Of a DNA stretch of 35,768 nt, positions 26,107 through 32,714 are shown piece after piece. The position numbers and the translations under genes are program-made. The stretch's first letter is position 1; each line of letters opens with the position of its first letter. The DNA comes from Synechococcus sp. BS30m-G31 (GTDB taxonomy: Bacteria > Cyanobacteriota > Cyanobacteriia > PCC-6307 > Cyanobiaceae). The DNA is taken from assembly GCA_016777265.1 (NCBI GenBank), contig JADHRU010000003.1:1-35768 (forward strand), given 5' to 3'. A model generated the notes under the pieces. That model was not told the DNA's origin, did no database searches, and was given only the letters and a program-made list of their open reading frames with translations.

Positions 26107-26583
26107 AAAGATTTAAATCAAATATAATCCGGAAATACGCACGATCGACCGGCGTTCTACTATCAAAAACTCAACTGAAAATCAATAAACTGAACTACTA
26201 TCTAGATACAATTTCTATATAATTTTGCCGAAAGGCTAAACAATATTGCTTGAGGGTTGATCACAGATCAAACAATTAGCAGCCAAAAAGGCAATTCCAT
26301 ACAGCCCCAAAGTGCATTTCTCCCTTCGAATAAATCATTACAGCTAACGCAATGATGCCAGCATTGACTGTAATGAATACTGCGCTTACTGTAATTCGAT
26401 CATTCATGAACAGATTATTGCACATTTATGCCAATATCAATCAACTATCACTACGGAAACTGTCTGACCTGAAGACTGGCATGGCTCTGATCAAGCACAC
26501 AGAAATATGAAGTGCCCGATTCAGCCCAATGAAATTGTTATCTCAGAGCCCATTCATTGCTCTTCCCAGCCTGCCTAAAAAAC
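26107..26583. other. AT-rich intergenic stretch, possible tiny ORFs only
   Basis: 477 nt, the most AT-rich part of the window. It contains no tRNA-like or strong terminator structure that I can see. Short frames exist on both strands (a 43-codon one on minus at 26276-26407, listed separately, and a 52-codon one on plus from about 26352). It may hold promoters or a small RNA; nothing firmer can be supported. Confidence 0.5.
26276..26407 (-). CDS. Candidate 43-residue single-span membrane protein
   Basis: ATG at 26407, TAA at 26276-26278. The product starts MNDRITVSAVFITVNAGII, continues ALAVMIYSKGEMHFG and ends AVWNCLFGC: a short polar N-terminus, one ~20-residue hydrophobic helix, a charged loop and an aromatic/Cys tail. 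This is the pattern of small thylakoid or plasma membrane proteins, and unlike a random AT-rich frame. There is no clear Shine-Dalgarno, and a plus-strand 52-codon frame overlaps it. No family recognised. Confidence 0.35.
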   Translation of the reverse strand: MNDRITVSAVFITVNAGIIALAVMIYSKGEMHFGAVWNCLFGC

Positions 26584-26769
26584 CTAATTGATGTTATTGA
26601 AACTTGAGCCGGGACAAAGGGAGGGTGCATCCAACTCCAATTGAGAAGAGGCCAAGTCGTGCTCTTCGGTTTTCGTGAGCTGGCACACGAGATTCAGGGC
26701 ATCCTGAGCCGACATCTCGCCGTTCTCTTCCCACTTGATACTGGAGAGTTCGACGGCGGACATCGGCAT
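26584..26769 (-). CDS. Hypothetical small acidic protein
   Basis: 61 residues from the ATG at 26769; another ATG two codons later and one at 26799 are alternatives. Composition is protein-like and acidic (MSAVELSSIKWEENGEMSA, then DALNLVCQLTKTEEHDLA), with no membrane segment. It is isolated from its neighbours by AT-rich DNA on one side and another small gene on the other. No family recognised. Confidence 0.5.
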   Translation of the reverse strand: MPMSAVELSSIKWEENGEMSAQDALNLVCQLTKTEEHDLASSQLELDAPSLCPGSSFNNIN

Positions 26770-26868
26770 TGCGCTTGAGGCAATGAACCTAGTCAGCAAT
26801 TCTTATGAGACGGGGCAGCGACTCACGCTTGGTAACTTAAAAAAATTGGAAGACTCTTCTCTAAGACA

Positions 26869-27072
26869 TCAATCGCTGGCTTTTGCGTCGTCCCACTTGG
26901 CCTTGCCGTCGAGCAGCAAAACAAGCTCTTCCAATTTTTGATTGGTTTCACGAACATCGACAGCTTCAGGCATCGTGCCATCAGCAACAACGTTGTAGTG
27001 GTCGCGGCAGCGATTACGCAATTCCTGCAGGAGTTTTTTCGTGATCGTTTTCTTTTCTGCAGCGGTCGCCAT
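26869..27072 (-). CDS. Hypothetical small helical protein
   Basis: About 67 residues from the ATG at 27072; an ATG at 27093 adds seven. It is rich in Lys, Glu and Arg with heptad-like helices (MATAAEKKTITKKLLQEL; TNQKLEELVLLLDGKAKW) and looks like a cytosolic helical protein. An overlapping 84-codon frame in another phase has poor composition and was rejected. No family recognised. Confidence 0.6.
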   Translation of the reverse strand: MATAAEKKTITKKLLQELRNRCRDHYNVVADGTMPEAVDVRETNQKLEELVLLLDGKAKWDDAKASD

Positions 27073-27166
27073 ACCAAGTTTGATCCATGCCATCCATAGT
27101 TTGCCTTATCGCATTAAGAGATGGATCTGGCTTCAAAAAAACGGCTTGCAACAGGACGACACAACA

Positions 27167-27751
27167 TCAATCAACATCCTGTGCCGCGATGGTGATCAGG
27201 TACTGACGCCAACGCAACAGGGTGAGGCTGTAGAGCTGGCCAAAACATTCTGCTGAGCCACGTTGTCGATCAAGGGCAACGTTCGAAAGCCCTCCAGCGA
27301 GGCCATAGCCACTGGCTTTAAGCACGGCCTCCTTGATCGTCCAAAGCTGCATAAACGACCAACGCTCTAAGCATGCGGCTGCATCCCGTTCCGTTTTAAA
27401 CATCCGCCGCAACAATAATGTGGGAGAAACGCCGATCCGGCGATTCTCAGCTTCCACATCAATACCAATCGCCCCCTCACTCAACACGCCAACAGTGATA
27501 GGCCCGGTATTGGAAATGCTGTGATTGAAAGAACAATCGCGGCGACATCTGAGCTGCGGTTTGCCATAAATCGTGCGACCCAACTCCGCTGGTTGGACCA
27601 CAACACCTGCTTCACCAAACAAGCGCAAGGTGAGTTGCTCACTCACCTGAGTCTGGATCGCGCGTTGAGGAGGCTCCGTCAACACTCCTACGAGGGGACG
27701 ATACCGAGACGATGTTTCCTCGATCCATTCCCAAGACGGAGCAACCCTCAT
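27167..27751 (-). CDS. 4'-phosphopantetheinyl transferase superfamily protein (Sfp/HetI-like)
   Basis: 194 residues. It transfers phosphopantetheine from CoA to a Ser of carrier proteins such as fatty acid ACP or PKS/NRPS carriers. Landmarks: SFNHSISN, the metal motif GIDVE, and WTIKEAVLKASGYGL, the WxxKEA signature. The length suits the Sfp type, which in picocyanobacteria usually serves as the ACP-activating enzyme. The ATG overlaps the upstream stop by 4 nt (ATGA), so it is co-translated with the 498-residue membrane protein. Confidence 0.92.
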   Translation of the reverse strand: MRVAPSWEWIEETSSRYRPLVGVLTEPPQRAIQTQVSEQLTLRLFGEAGVVVQPAELGRTIYGKPQLRCRRDCSFNHSISNTGPITVGVLSEGAIGIDVEAENRRIGVSPTLLLRRMFKTERDAAACLERWSFMQLWTIKEAVLKASGYGLAGGLSNVALDRQRGSAECFGQLYSLTLLRWRQYLITIAAQDVD

Positions 27752-29244
27752 TCCGCCATAGGAGGGAGCGGCTGCAGCGGAGCGAACTCAAGGGGAGGGA
27801 GCTCTGGCGGAGGAGGCGCATCATTCAAGCCATCATTCAAACCGTCATCCAAACCGTCATTCAGATCGAAATCGAGGCGAGATTGAGGCGGCAAAAGTCC
27901 CTCCTCGTTGGGAATGACGGGTTCAATCGACTCGTCGAGCACGATCGGAGGGGGCAAATCTGGGGGCAAGGGCAGGAAAGGATCAGAACGATCCCAGGTT
28001 TCATCCCCACCTTGATCCGGATCGAGCTCATCGCTGTCGATGGAGGGCTGTTCACGCAAGACAAGAGGGTCTGCCGTGATGGGCGGCTCCCGCAAGGGAG
28101 CGCGATCCGAATTCATCGGAGCTACGGAATCATCACGATCCTGCCTGGGCTTACTGCCGGGGGATGGAGCCCAAATCATCCGAGCCAGGGGCTCAACACC
28201 CTGCTCCATCACCCGGTTCAAACCGGCCAACGCCCGGTCGGCCAGATGGCTGCCAACCTTCTGAGCACAATCCACAGGTCCGTCGCAGGATTGCTGCTCA
28301 ATCAATTTGGGGGTAAGACCTGCCACCAAATCCCCCCGCAGCCACCGCTTGCGTGGACTGAGACGCAGCATGTACGGCACATGCACGAAGCTGGTAGCGC
28401 CACCGCTGATCCAATTGGCATCTTCTTCGGTGAACCCTTTTGTTCCAGGAATGATGAAACGACTTTTTGAGGCGTGATCAGGCATGTACGCCGCGAGATA
28501 GCCACGACGTCTGGCCAAGTCCTTTGTTTGTTCAAGGGTGAGCCCGTCACGACTCATCAAGATCTCCAAATGGCCGTCGTCCCGAAGGCCCATCACCATG
28601 CGTATGCGTGGCAGGTAGTAGCGAATGCGCTGCCCCATGCTGATGCTGTAAGCACCCTTGTAGGTGTCTGGTGGATCTTCCAGATCGTTGTAGAGGCTGT
28701 GAAGACCGCCAATGAAGGTGTCGTAGCTGTTGCTGCGAGCGTCTGTGAGCTCCCCGTAGCCAAAGTCAACGCTGCCATCTTTTTGGATTCCAATAAAAGC
28801 GCGCTGACGCGAGGCGGTGCGATTCCGCCCCTTCCAAACCTTGGAGCCAAACTTCAGATCGCCGAGCGGAACGGTTAGTTCCTGTCCGGCAGCATCAACA
28901 TGACGCTCGTACATCGGACCTGAGACGTAGGCCAGTGCAGAAATGTCGTCAAAGGCATCGTCTTCCCGATCCCAACCCTCTAGAAGGCCAAAACGCACCC
29001 GACGGGGATCGAGGTCGAGGGCATAGACCTCCTCATCAGGGATGTAGTTGAAGGGTGTGTCATCTCCTGATCGATTCGCAGACCTGGCCTGATCCGTCCG
29101 TTCATTCTCCGGACGATCTGGAGCCTTCGGAGCAAGGGCGATCAAAGCCACTAAAACCACAAACGGCAGCGCAAGCAGCAACCAGCGTTTTCGCACCCAA
29201 CTCTTTGGAGAGGGAGTCGCGGTTTTGGGAGCGTGTTTTTTCAC
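27748..29244 (-). CDS. Membrane-anchored protein with Pro/Asp-rich repetitive tail, function unknown
   Basis: 498 residues from a GTG at 29244, which overlaps the upstream stop by 4 nt (GTGA); an ATG at 29316 would overlap by 76 nt. A basic N-terminus and one transmembrane helix (WLLLALPFVVLVALIALA) lead to a ~280-residue outside domain: QRAFIGIQKDGSVDFGYGEL, YYLPRIRMVMGLRDDGHLEI, LTLEQTKDLARRRGYLAAYM. The order G-x-DG, then a helix ending RRGY, faintly recalls phosphodiester glycosidases, a weak guess. The last ~120 residues are Pro/Asp-rich and disordered-looking, with a 4-residue repeat (NDGL/DDGL). It sits between a PdeM-like enzyme and the phosphopantetheinyl transferase. Confidence 0.75.
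   Translation of the reverse strand: MKKHAPKTATPSPKSWVRKRWLLLALPFVVLVALIALAPKAPDRPENERTDQARSANRSGDDTPFNYIPDEEVYALDLDPRRVRFGLLEGWDREDDAFDDISALAYVSGPMYERHVDAAGQELTVPLGDLKFGSKVWKGRNRTASRQRAFIGIQKDGSVDFGYGELTDARSNSYDTFIGGLHSLYNDLEDPPDTYKGAYSISMGQRIRYYLPRIRMVMGLRDDGHLEILMSRDGLTLEQTKDLARRRGYLAAYMPDHASKSRFIIPGTKGFTEEDANWISGGATSFVHVPYMLRLSPRKRWLRGDLVAGLTPKLIEQQSCDGPVDCAQKVGSHLADRALAGLNRVMEQGVEPLARMIWAPSPGSKPRQDRDDSVAPMNSDRAPLREPPITADPLVLREQPSIDSDELDPDQGGDETWDRSDPFLPLPPDLPPPIVLDESIEPVIPNEEGLLPPQSRLDFDLNDGLDDGLNDGLNDAPPPPELPPLEFAPLQPLPPMAE
27822..27869. repeat. 12-bp tandem repeat in the tail of the 498-residue protein gene
   Basis: Four adjacent 12-bp units at 27822, 27834, 27846 and 27858 based on CATTCAAACCGT, differing at a few positions. 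They encode the NDGL/DDGL repeat in the protein's C-terminal tail. The length is a multiple of 3, so copy-number change would keep the frame. Confidence 0.85.
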
Positions 29245-29918
29245 GCGGTCTGTCGTCCTCGTTTTTTGGGAAATGAGGCGAGCCAAGGAACGATGGCGTC
29301 CTCGGCCACTAGCCATTGTTGGTAACGCTCGCCGCAGTCATGGCCTCCCGTCAACTGTCCGAAGGCAGGGATCACCAGCCGTGGCCCCTTCGGATCAAAG
29401 GCAAAACATGGCAATCGCAACCGATCTGAACGACTTCGTACCGACGCCACGGGATGAAGATGGCCACAAACATTGAGCTGATCGGGATGTGGCGGCGTTT
29501 CAGGAATGTGGCTTAGCCAGAGGTCACCAAGGCCCTGGGAGGGTTGTTGAGGCAATCCTTCAAGCCAACTGTCTCGATCGTGATTGCCGCCGATGAACAC
29601 CAACTCGCATCCGCAAAGAGCAGGCAGTGCCCTTAAGGCATCGCGCAACGACGGCGTTAGTCCAAGACGGGCATGGATCAGATCCCCCAAAAGAATCAGC
29701 CGATTGGGTTGCCACCAATGGCACAGATCAAGGAGCGGGTTGAGGGTTCCGGAATCGCCATCACTCGGCATCGGTACACCGTTGGCTTGAAATACCTCGG
29801 CCTTACCAAGGTGCAAATCAGCCACCATCAGCACACGATCTTTCTCACGCCAGAGCGCCTTTTCCGGCAAGAAGTGCAGATATTCGTTTCCCCAACCCCA
29901 AATGTGACTAGCCATCAC
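29241..29918 (-). CDS. pdeM: Calcineurin-like phosphoesterase, ligase-associated PdeM type
   Basis: 225 residues. Metallophosphoesterase motifs in order: ADLHLGKAEVF (motif I, D-x-H), LLGDLIHARLG (II), FIGGNHDRD (III), then LSHIPE and CGHLHP (IV/V). The form DLHLGKAxxF plus GDLxHxR is typical of the PdeM family, often paired with ATP-dependent DNA ligase in repair loci; here the ligase partners are not adjacent, so the name rests on motif shape. A second Met (29915) is an alternative start. It heads the run with the 498-residue protein and the phosphopantetheinyl transferase. Confidence 0.82.
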   Translation of the reverse strand: MMASHIWGWGNEYLHFLPEKALWREKDRVLMVADLHLGKAEVFQANGVPMPSDGDSGTLNPLLDLCHWWQPNRLILLGDLIHARLGLTPSLRDALRALPALCGCELVFIGGNHDRDSWLEGLPQQPSQGLGDLWLSHIPETPPHPDQLNVCGHLHPVASVRSRSDRLRLPCFAFDPKGPRLVIPAFGQLTGGHDCGERYQQWLVAEDAIVPWLASFPKKRGRQTA

Positions 29919-30229
29919 TCAAAGAGAAAAAAGAGAGCATTTCTCCGCCGAAGCTCCCGCATTGTGCCGCCTTCAACCACCAAATCCAGCATTGCGTTGT
30001 CGGCTCGTTGGCACGACATGTGGTGGGGACGATGCATCGGTGCCACCCTGAAATCACCCGCACGACACGAGCCCCCATGACCATCGCTCTGCTGATAGCA
30101 CTGGCTGGCTCCTTGGCGGCCATGGCGTTGATTGTGCGTCGTCTTGAGCAGCGTTAAACCACGCCAAAGCATTCGGTCGCATCGCCGTTGTCGTGGCACC
30201 CTGAATCCAGACGAGGGGCCGCATCCATG
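29919..30229. other. Divergent intergenic region between pdeM and the GluR0-like channel
   Basis: 311 nt, less AT-rich than the other gaps. It holds one candidate 26-codon frame at 30077-30157 (listed separately) and must carry the promoters for both divergent genes, which I could not assign. No tRNA-like or repeated structure seen. Confidence 0.4.
30077..30157 (+). CDS. Candidate 26-residue single-helix membrane peptide
   Basis: ATG at 30077, TAA at 30155-30157. The product begins MTIALLIALAGSLAAMALIV and ends RRLEQR: a hydrophobic helix and a positively charged tail, consistent with an N-out, C-in membrane peptide. There is no visible Shine-Dalgarno. Short length makes chance likely; I list it because small single-span proteins are common in thylakoid complexes. 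Confidence 0.25.
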   Translation: MTIALLIALAGSLAAMALIVRRLEQR

Positions 30230-31300
30230 CGGAGGTTCCGACAAAAATCAGCCGTTGTGGTGGTTGTCCTCCTGCTAGCGGGACTCCCAGCGCAAGCGCG
30301 AAAATTAAAAGTAGGCGTCAGCGGTTCCCCACCGTTTGTGATTCAGGCGAACAACTCCTTTCAAGGCATCAGCCTTGATGTTTGGCGGCAGGTCGCTGAG
30401 GACAACGCGCTGGTGTACGACCTCGTGCCGCAGAGCTCGCCGGAGGCCGGCATCGCGGCGGTCGACCAGGGACAGATCGATGTGTTGGTCGGGCCGATCA
30501 GCATCACCCCCCGCCGATTGGCCATGCCAGGGGTCGATTTCACTCAGCCTTACTACCTCGCCAAGTCCGGAGTCTTGCTCCCCCTCGACTCACCCACAGT
30601 CTTTAGCCGCCTCAAGGTGTTCTTCGGCTGGGCTGTGATCTCCTCGCTCTTGATCCTTGTCAAAGTGTTGCTGGTGGTGGGCAGTTTGATTTGGCTTGCT
30701 GAACGTCGCGACAATAGTGAACAGTTTCCGAAACGTTGGCTGCCAGGAATTGCCAGCGGAATGTGGTTTGCCGTCGTCACCCTCACCACCGTGGGTTATG
30801 GCGACAAAGCCCCGATCAGTCGAACAGGCCGAGGCATTACGGCCACATGGATGGTGATCTCTCTGATTGCCGTGTCGTCGTTAACGGCAAGCCTGGCCTC
30901 AGCATTCACCTTGTTTTTCTCCGGAGCGAGAGAAACAAGGATCGGTTCACCCGCTCAACTGCAACATCGTCGGGTGGCCACCATCGAAGGGACCAGTGGG
31001 GTGGAGTTAGCTGAACGAGGCAGCATGCGGGTTCTCAAAACTGAGAATCTGACTCGCGGCATTGAGTTGGTGTTGTCGGAACAAGCAGAAGCACTGATTT
31101 TTGAGCGGCCGGCCATACGGCATTACATCAAACAAAATCCTCACTTGGCCGTTCAGCTGGCGCCCTTCACGCTTGCGGAGGAGACCTATGGGTTCGTGTT
31201 TAAGACAGGGAATCCCCTAAGAAATCCCCTGAACGTGTCGATCTTGCGACTGCAAAGCTCCGGCAAAATTAAATCCATCGCTGATGGACTACTGAATTAG
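30230..31300 (+). CDS. GluR0-like ligand-gated potassium channel
   Basis: 356 residues from the ATG at 30230; an earlier ATG (30188) precedes the signal. Order: signal peptide (SAVVVVVLLLAGLPAQA); first half of a periplasmic binding domain (RKLKVGVSGSPPFV ... ISITPRRLAMPGVDFTQPYY, the Arg/DFTxPY pattern of amino-acid binding proteins and glutamate receptors); TM1 (VISSLLILVKVLLVVGSLIW); a pore loop with the potassium filter TVGYGD; TM2 (MVISLIAVSSLTASLASAF); then the second half of the binding domain (RVATIEGTSGVEL; EALIFERPAIRHY; EETYGFVFK). This is the architecture of prokaryotic GluR0, first described in Synechocystis. Ligand unknown. The stop abuts the stop of the convergent RHH gene with no base between. 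Confidence 0.9.
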   Translation, partial: RRFRQKSAVVVVVLLLAGLPAQARKLKVGVSGSPPFVIQANNSFQGISLDVWRQVAEDNALVYDLVPQSSPEAGIAAVDQGQIDVLVGPISITPRRLAMPGVDFTQPYYLAKSGVLLPLDSPTVFSRLKVFFGWAVISSLLILVKVLLVVGSLIWLAERRDNSEQFPKRWLPGIASGMWFAVVTLTTVGYGDKAPISRTGRGITATWMVISLIAVSSLTASLASAFTLFFSGARETRIGSPAQLQHRRVATIEGTSGVELAERGSMRVLKTENLTRGIELVLSEQAEALIFERPAIRHYIKQNPHLAVQLAPFTLAEETYGFVFKTGNPLRNPLNVSILRLQSSGKIKSIADGLLN

Positions 31301-31570
31301 TCAGCTAAGGGGACGGTGACGACGAAGCCCTTCCTCCAACAGGTAAGCCGCGAGATTTCCACAACTGCGGCCTTCATCCAGGGCATGGCGCTTCAAATCG
31401 TCCATCACTCCGCGGGGGAGGGTCACGTTGATGCGCTCAGAGCTGGCGGCATCCGCGACCGCTGCAGTCGGGGGAACAGGGGCAGCCTCCCCGAGCCGTT
31501 GCTGTAACTCAAGAACAAGATCCTGAAGAAGTGACACGATTTCGTAACAATAATTACTCAATATTGACAC
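31301..31570 (-). CDS. Ribbon-helix-helix (CopG-like) protein
   Basis: 89 residues. The C-terminal ~45 residues look like a ribbon-helix-helix DNA-binding fold: a strand SERINVTLPRGVMDDLKRHA followed by LAAYLLEEGLRRH. The N-terminal part is a short helix (IVSLLQDLVLELQQRL) and an Ala/Pro linker. Such proteins act as small repressors or antitoxins, but no toxin partner is next to it. The ATG at 31570 is only 76 nt from the divergent PPC-glutaredoxin start, so it might control that gene or itself, which is inference. Confidence 0.7.
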   Translation of the reverse strand: MSILSNYCYEIVSLLQDLVLELQQRLGEAAPVPPTAAVADAASSERINVTLPRGVMDDLKRHALDEGRSCGNLAAYLLEEGLRRHRPLS

Positions 31571-31645
31571 ATTATCGTGACAAATGGGCGGTGGTGTTTC
31601 TCAGCCACCACTTCGGCGTAATCTTGTACGGATTTTTGAGGTGCC

Positions 31646-32248
31646 ATGCGTCCCCTGCCGCTCAAGCTTGCACCCGGCAGTGACCTGCGCCTCAGCCTGG
31701 AAGATTTGGCTCGTCGCGAGGGGATTCAAGGATTCGTACTCAGCGTTGTGGGCAACCTCACACGCGCAGCCTTCCAGTGCCCAGGCCAATCAGAGCCCAC
31801 CGTCTTGGAAGGGGATCTCGAAGTAATCACCCTGAACGGCACGCTCAACCCCGATTCCGTCCATCTTCACCTCAGCCTTTCCGACGGTGCTTGTCAGGTT
31901 TGGGGAGGCCACCTTGAGCCGGGCACCATTGTGCAAAAAGGGGCCGATCTTCTGATCGGTGTTCTTGAGCAACACAAACCGGCGGCGGTTACGACCGTAA
32001 CGGCACCGCGTTTAGAGATTGCTGTGTTGCCAGGATGTCCATGGTGCAGCAGGGCGCTCCGCCTGCTTCGCACCTTGGATCTGCCGCATACCGTGACCAC
32101 CGTGAACGATGACACCACGTTCACGAGCGTTCAGAGCCGTAGTGGGATGGGAACATTTCCGCAGGTGTTCGTCGACGGCACCGTGATCGGTGGCTACGAC
32201 GACCTCACCACGCTGCACGCTGCTGGTGACCTCGAAGCCCTCCGCTAA
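31646..32248 (+). CDS. PPC/DUF296 domain fused to glutaredoxin
   Basis: 200 residues in two modules. Residues 1-~115 form a PPC (DUF296) domain: LRLSLEDLARREGIQGFVLSV, the metal-site motif HLHLS (His73, His75) and WGGHL (His89), then GTIVQKGADLLIGVLE. Residues ~123-200 form a glutaredoxin: CPWC active site (Cys131, Cys134), GTFPQVFVDGTVIGGYDDL with the cis-Pro TFPQ motif and GGYDD glutathione site. PPC domains occur alone in bacteria and with AT-hooks in plants; linking to glutaredoxin suggests redox- or Fe-S-linked control, untested. An upstream stem (GGTGGTG, 9-nt loop, CACCACT; last pair a wobble) sits ~50 nt before the ATG. Confidence 0.88.
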   Translation: MRPLPLKLAPGSDLRLSLEDLARREGIQGFVLSVVGNLTRAAFQCPGQSEPTVLEGDLEVITLNGTLNPDSVHLHLSLSDGACQVWGGHLEPGTIVQKGADLLIGVLEQHKPAAVTTVTAPRLEIAVLPGCPWCSRALRLLRTLDLPHTVTTVNDDTTFTSVQSRSGMGTFPQVFVDGTVIGGYDDLTTLHAAGDLEALR

Positions 32249-32483
32249 CGACTCTGCCGAACTTCCATCGTTCTGGTCGCTCAAACCTTGGTGGTGTCAG
32301 CCCTGGTCCATTCTGGCGACCGGATTGGTCGGAGTGCTCGGCTCCTGGCTGGTCCTGCAACGGCTTTGGATCAGTGTTCCCATTGCCATAGCCGTCGCCC
32401 TGTGGTGGGGACTTTTTCTGGTGGTTGTGCCAAGCGCCTACAAAGCCAGCCTGGAGCAGGACTTAATGGGCCGCAGACCGTGA
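32190..32483 (+). CDS. DUF6737-type two-helix membrane protein
   Basis: Up to 97 residues. The ATG at 32190 overlaps the previous gene by 59 nt in another frame; a GTG at 32226 (overlap 23 nt, 85 residues) is more plausible. The core is PSFWSLKPWWCQPWSILATG with two hydrophobic helices (ILATGLVGVLGSWLVLQ and PIAIAVALWWGLFLVVVP), matching small cyanobacterial DUF6737 proteins. Function unknown. The 3' end overlaps the convergent small gene by 21 nt. Confidence 0.75.
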   Translation: MATTTSPRCTLLVTSKPSANDSAELPSFWSLKPWWCQPWSILATGLVGVLGSWLVLQRLWISVPIAIAVALWWGLFLVVVPSAYKASLEQDLMGRRP

Positions 32484-32669
32484 TGCTTCGCGGTAACGCT
32501 GCTTCTCCTCATAGAGCTCCCCCTCCAACTGCTCAATCAGACGACTGACCAGATCCTGAAATTCAGGCTGGCATCCACGAAAAGCAGCTTTGTGGCGGAT
32601 CGGTTCATTCCGCATCCGTAGATCGGTCAACATCAACTGCAGAGAATCAATCCTGGCGTTGGAGTTCAT
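32463..32669 (-). CDS. Conserved-looking small helical protein
   Basis: 68 residues from the ATG at 32669; an ATG at 32690 adds seven. A helical, charged product (MNSNARIDSLQLMLTDLRMR, then LVSRLIEQLEGELYEEKQRYR). It lies 45 nt after the CrtISO-like stop on the same strand, and its 3' end overlaps DUF6737. No family recognised. Confidence 0.6.
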   Translation of the reverse strand: MNSNARIDSLQLMLTDLRMRNEPIRHKAAFRGCQPEFQDLVSRLIEQLEGELYEEKQRYREASRSAAH

Positions 32670-32714
32670 CCTGAGAGCTAGCTCGCGCACAGAGGTTATG
32701 ACGCAACCGTCCGC

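Noticed and set aside
26352-26510. Plus-strand 52-codon frame in the AT-rich gap
   Set aside because: Composition looks random and it lacks a ribosome site; the overlapping minus-strand frame is more protein-like.
26823-27077. 84-codon minus-strand frame overlapping the small helical protein
   Set aside because: Lys/Arg/Thr-rich random-looking composition in the wrong phase of a better frame.
31301-31570. RHH protein as an antitoxin
   Set aside because: No toxin-like gene is adjacent; the neighbours are a channel and a PPC-glutaredoxin protein.
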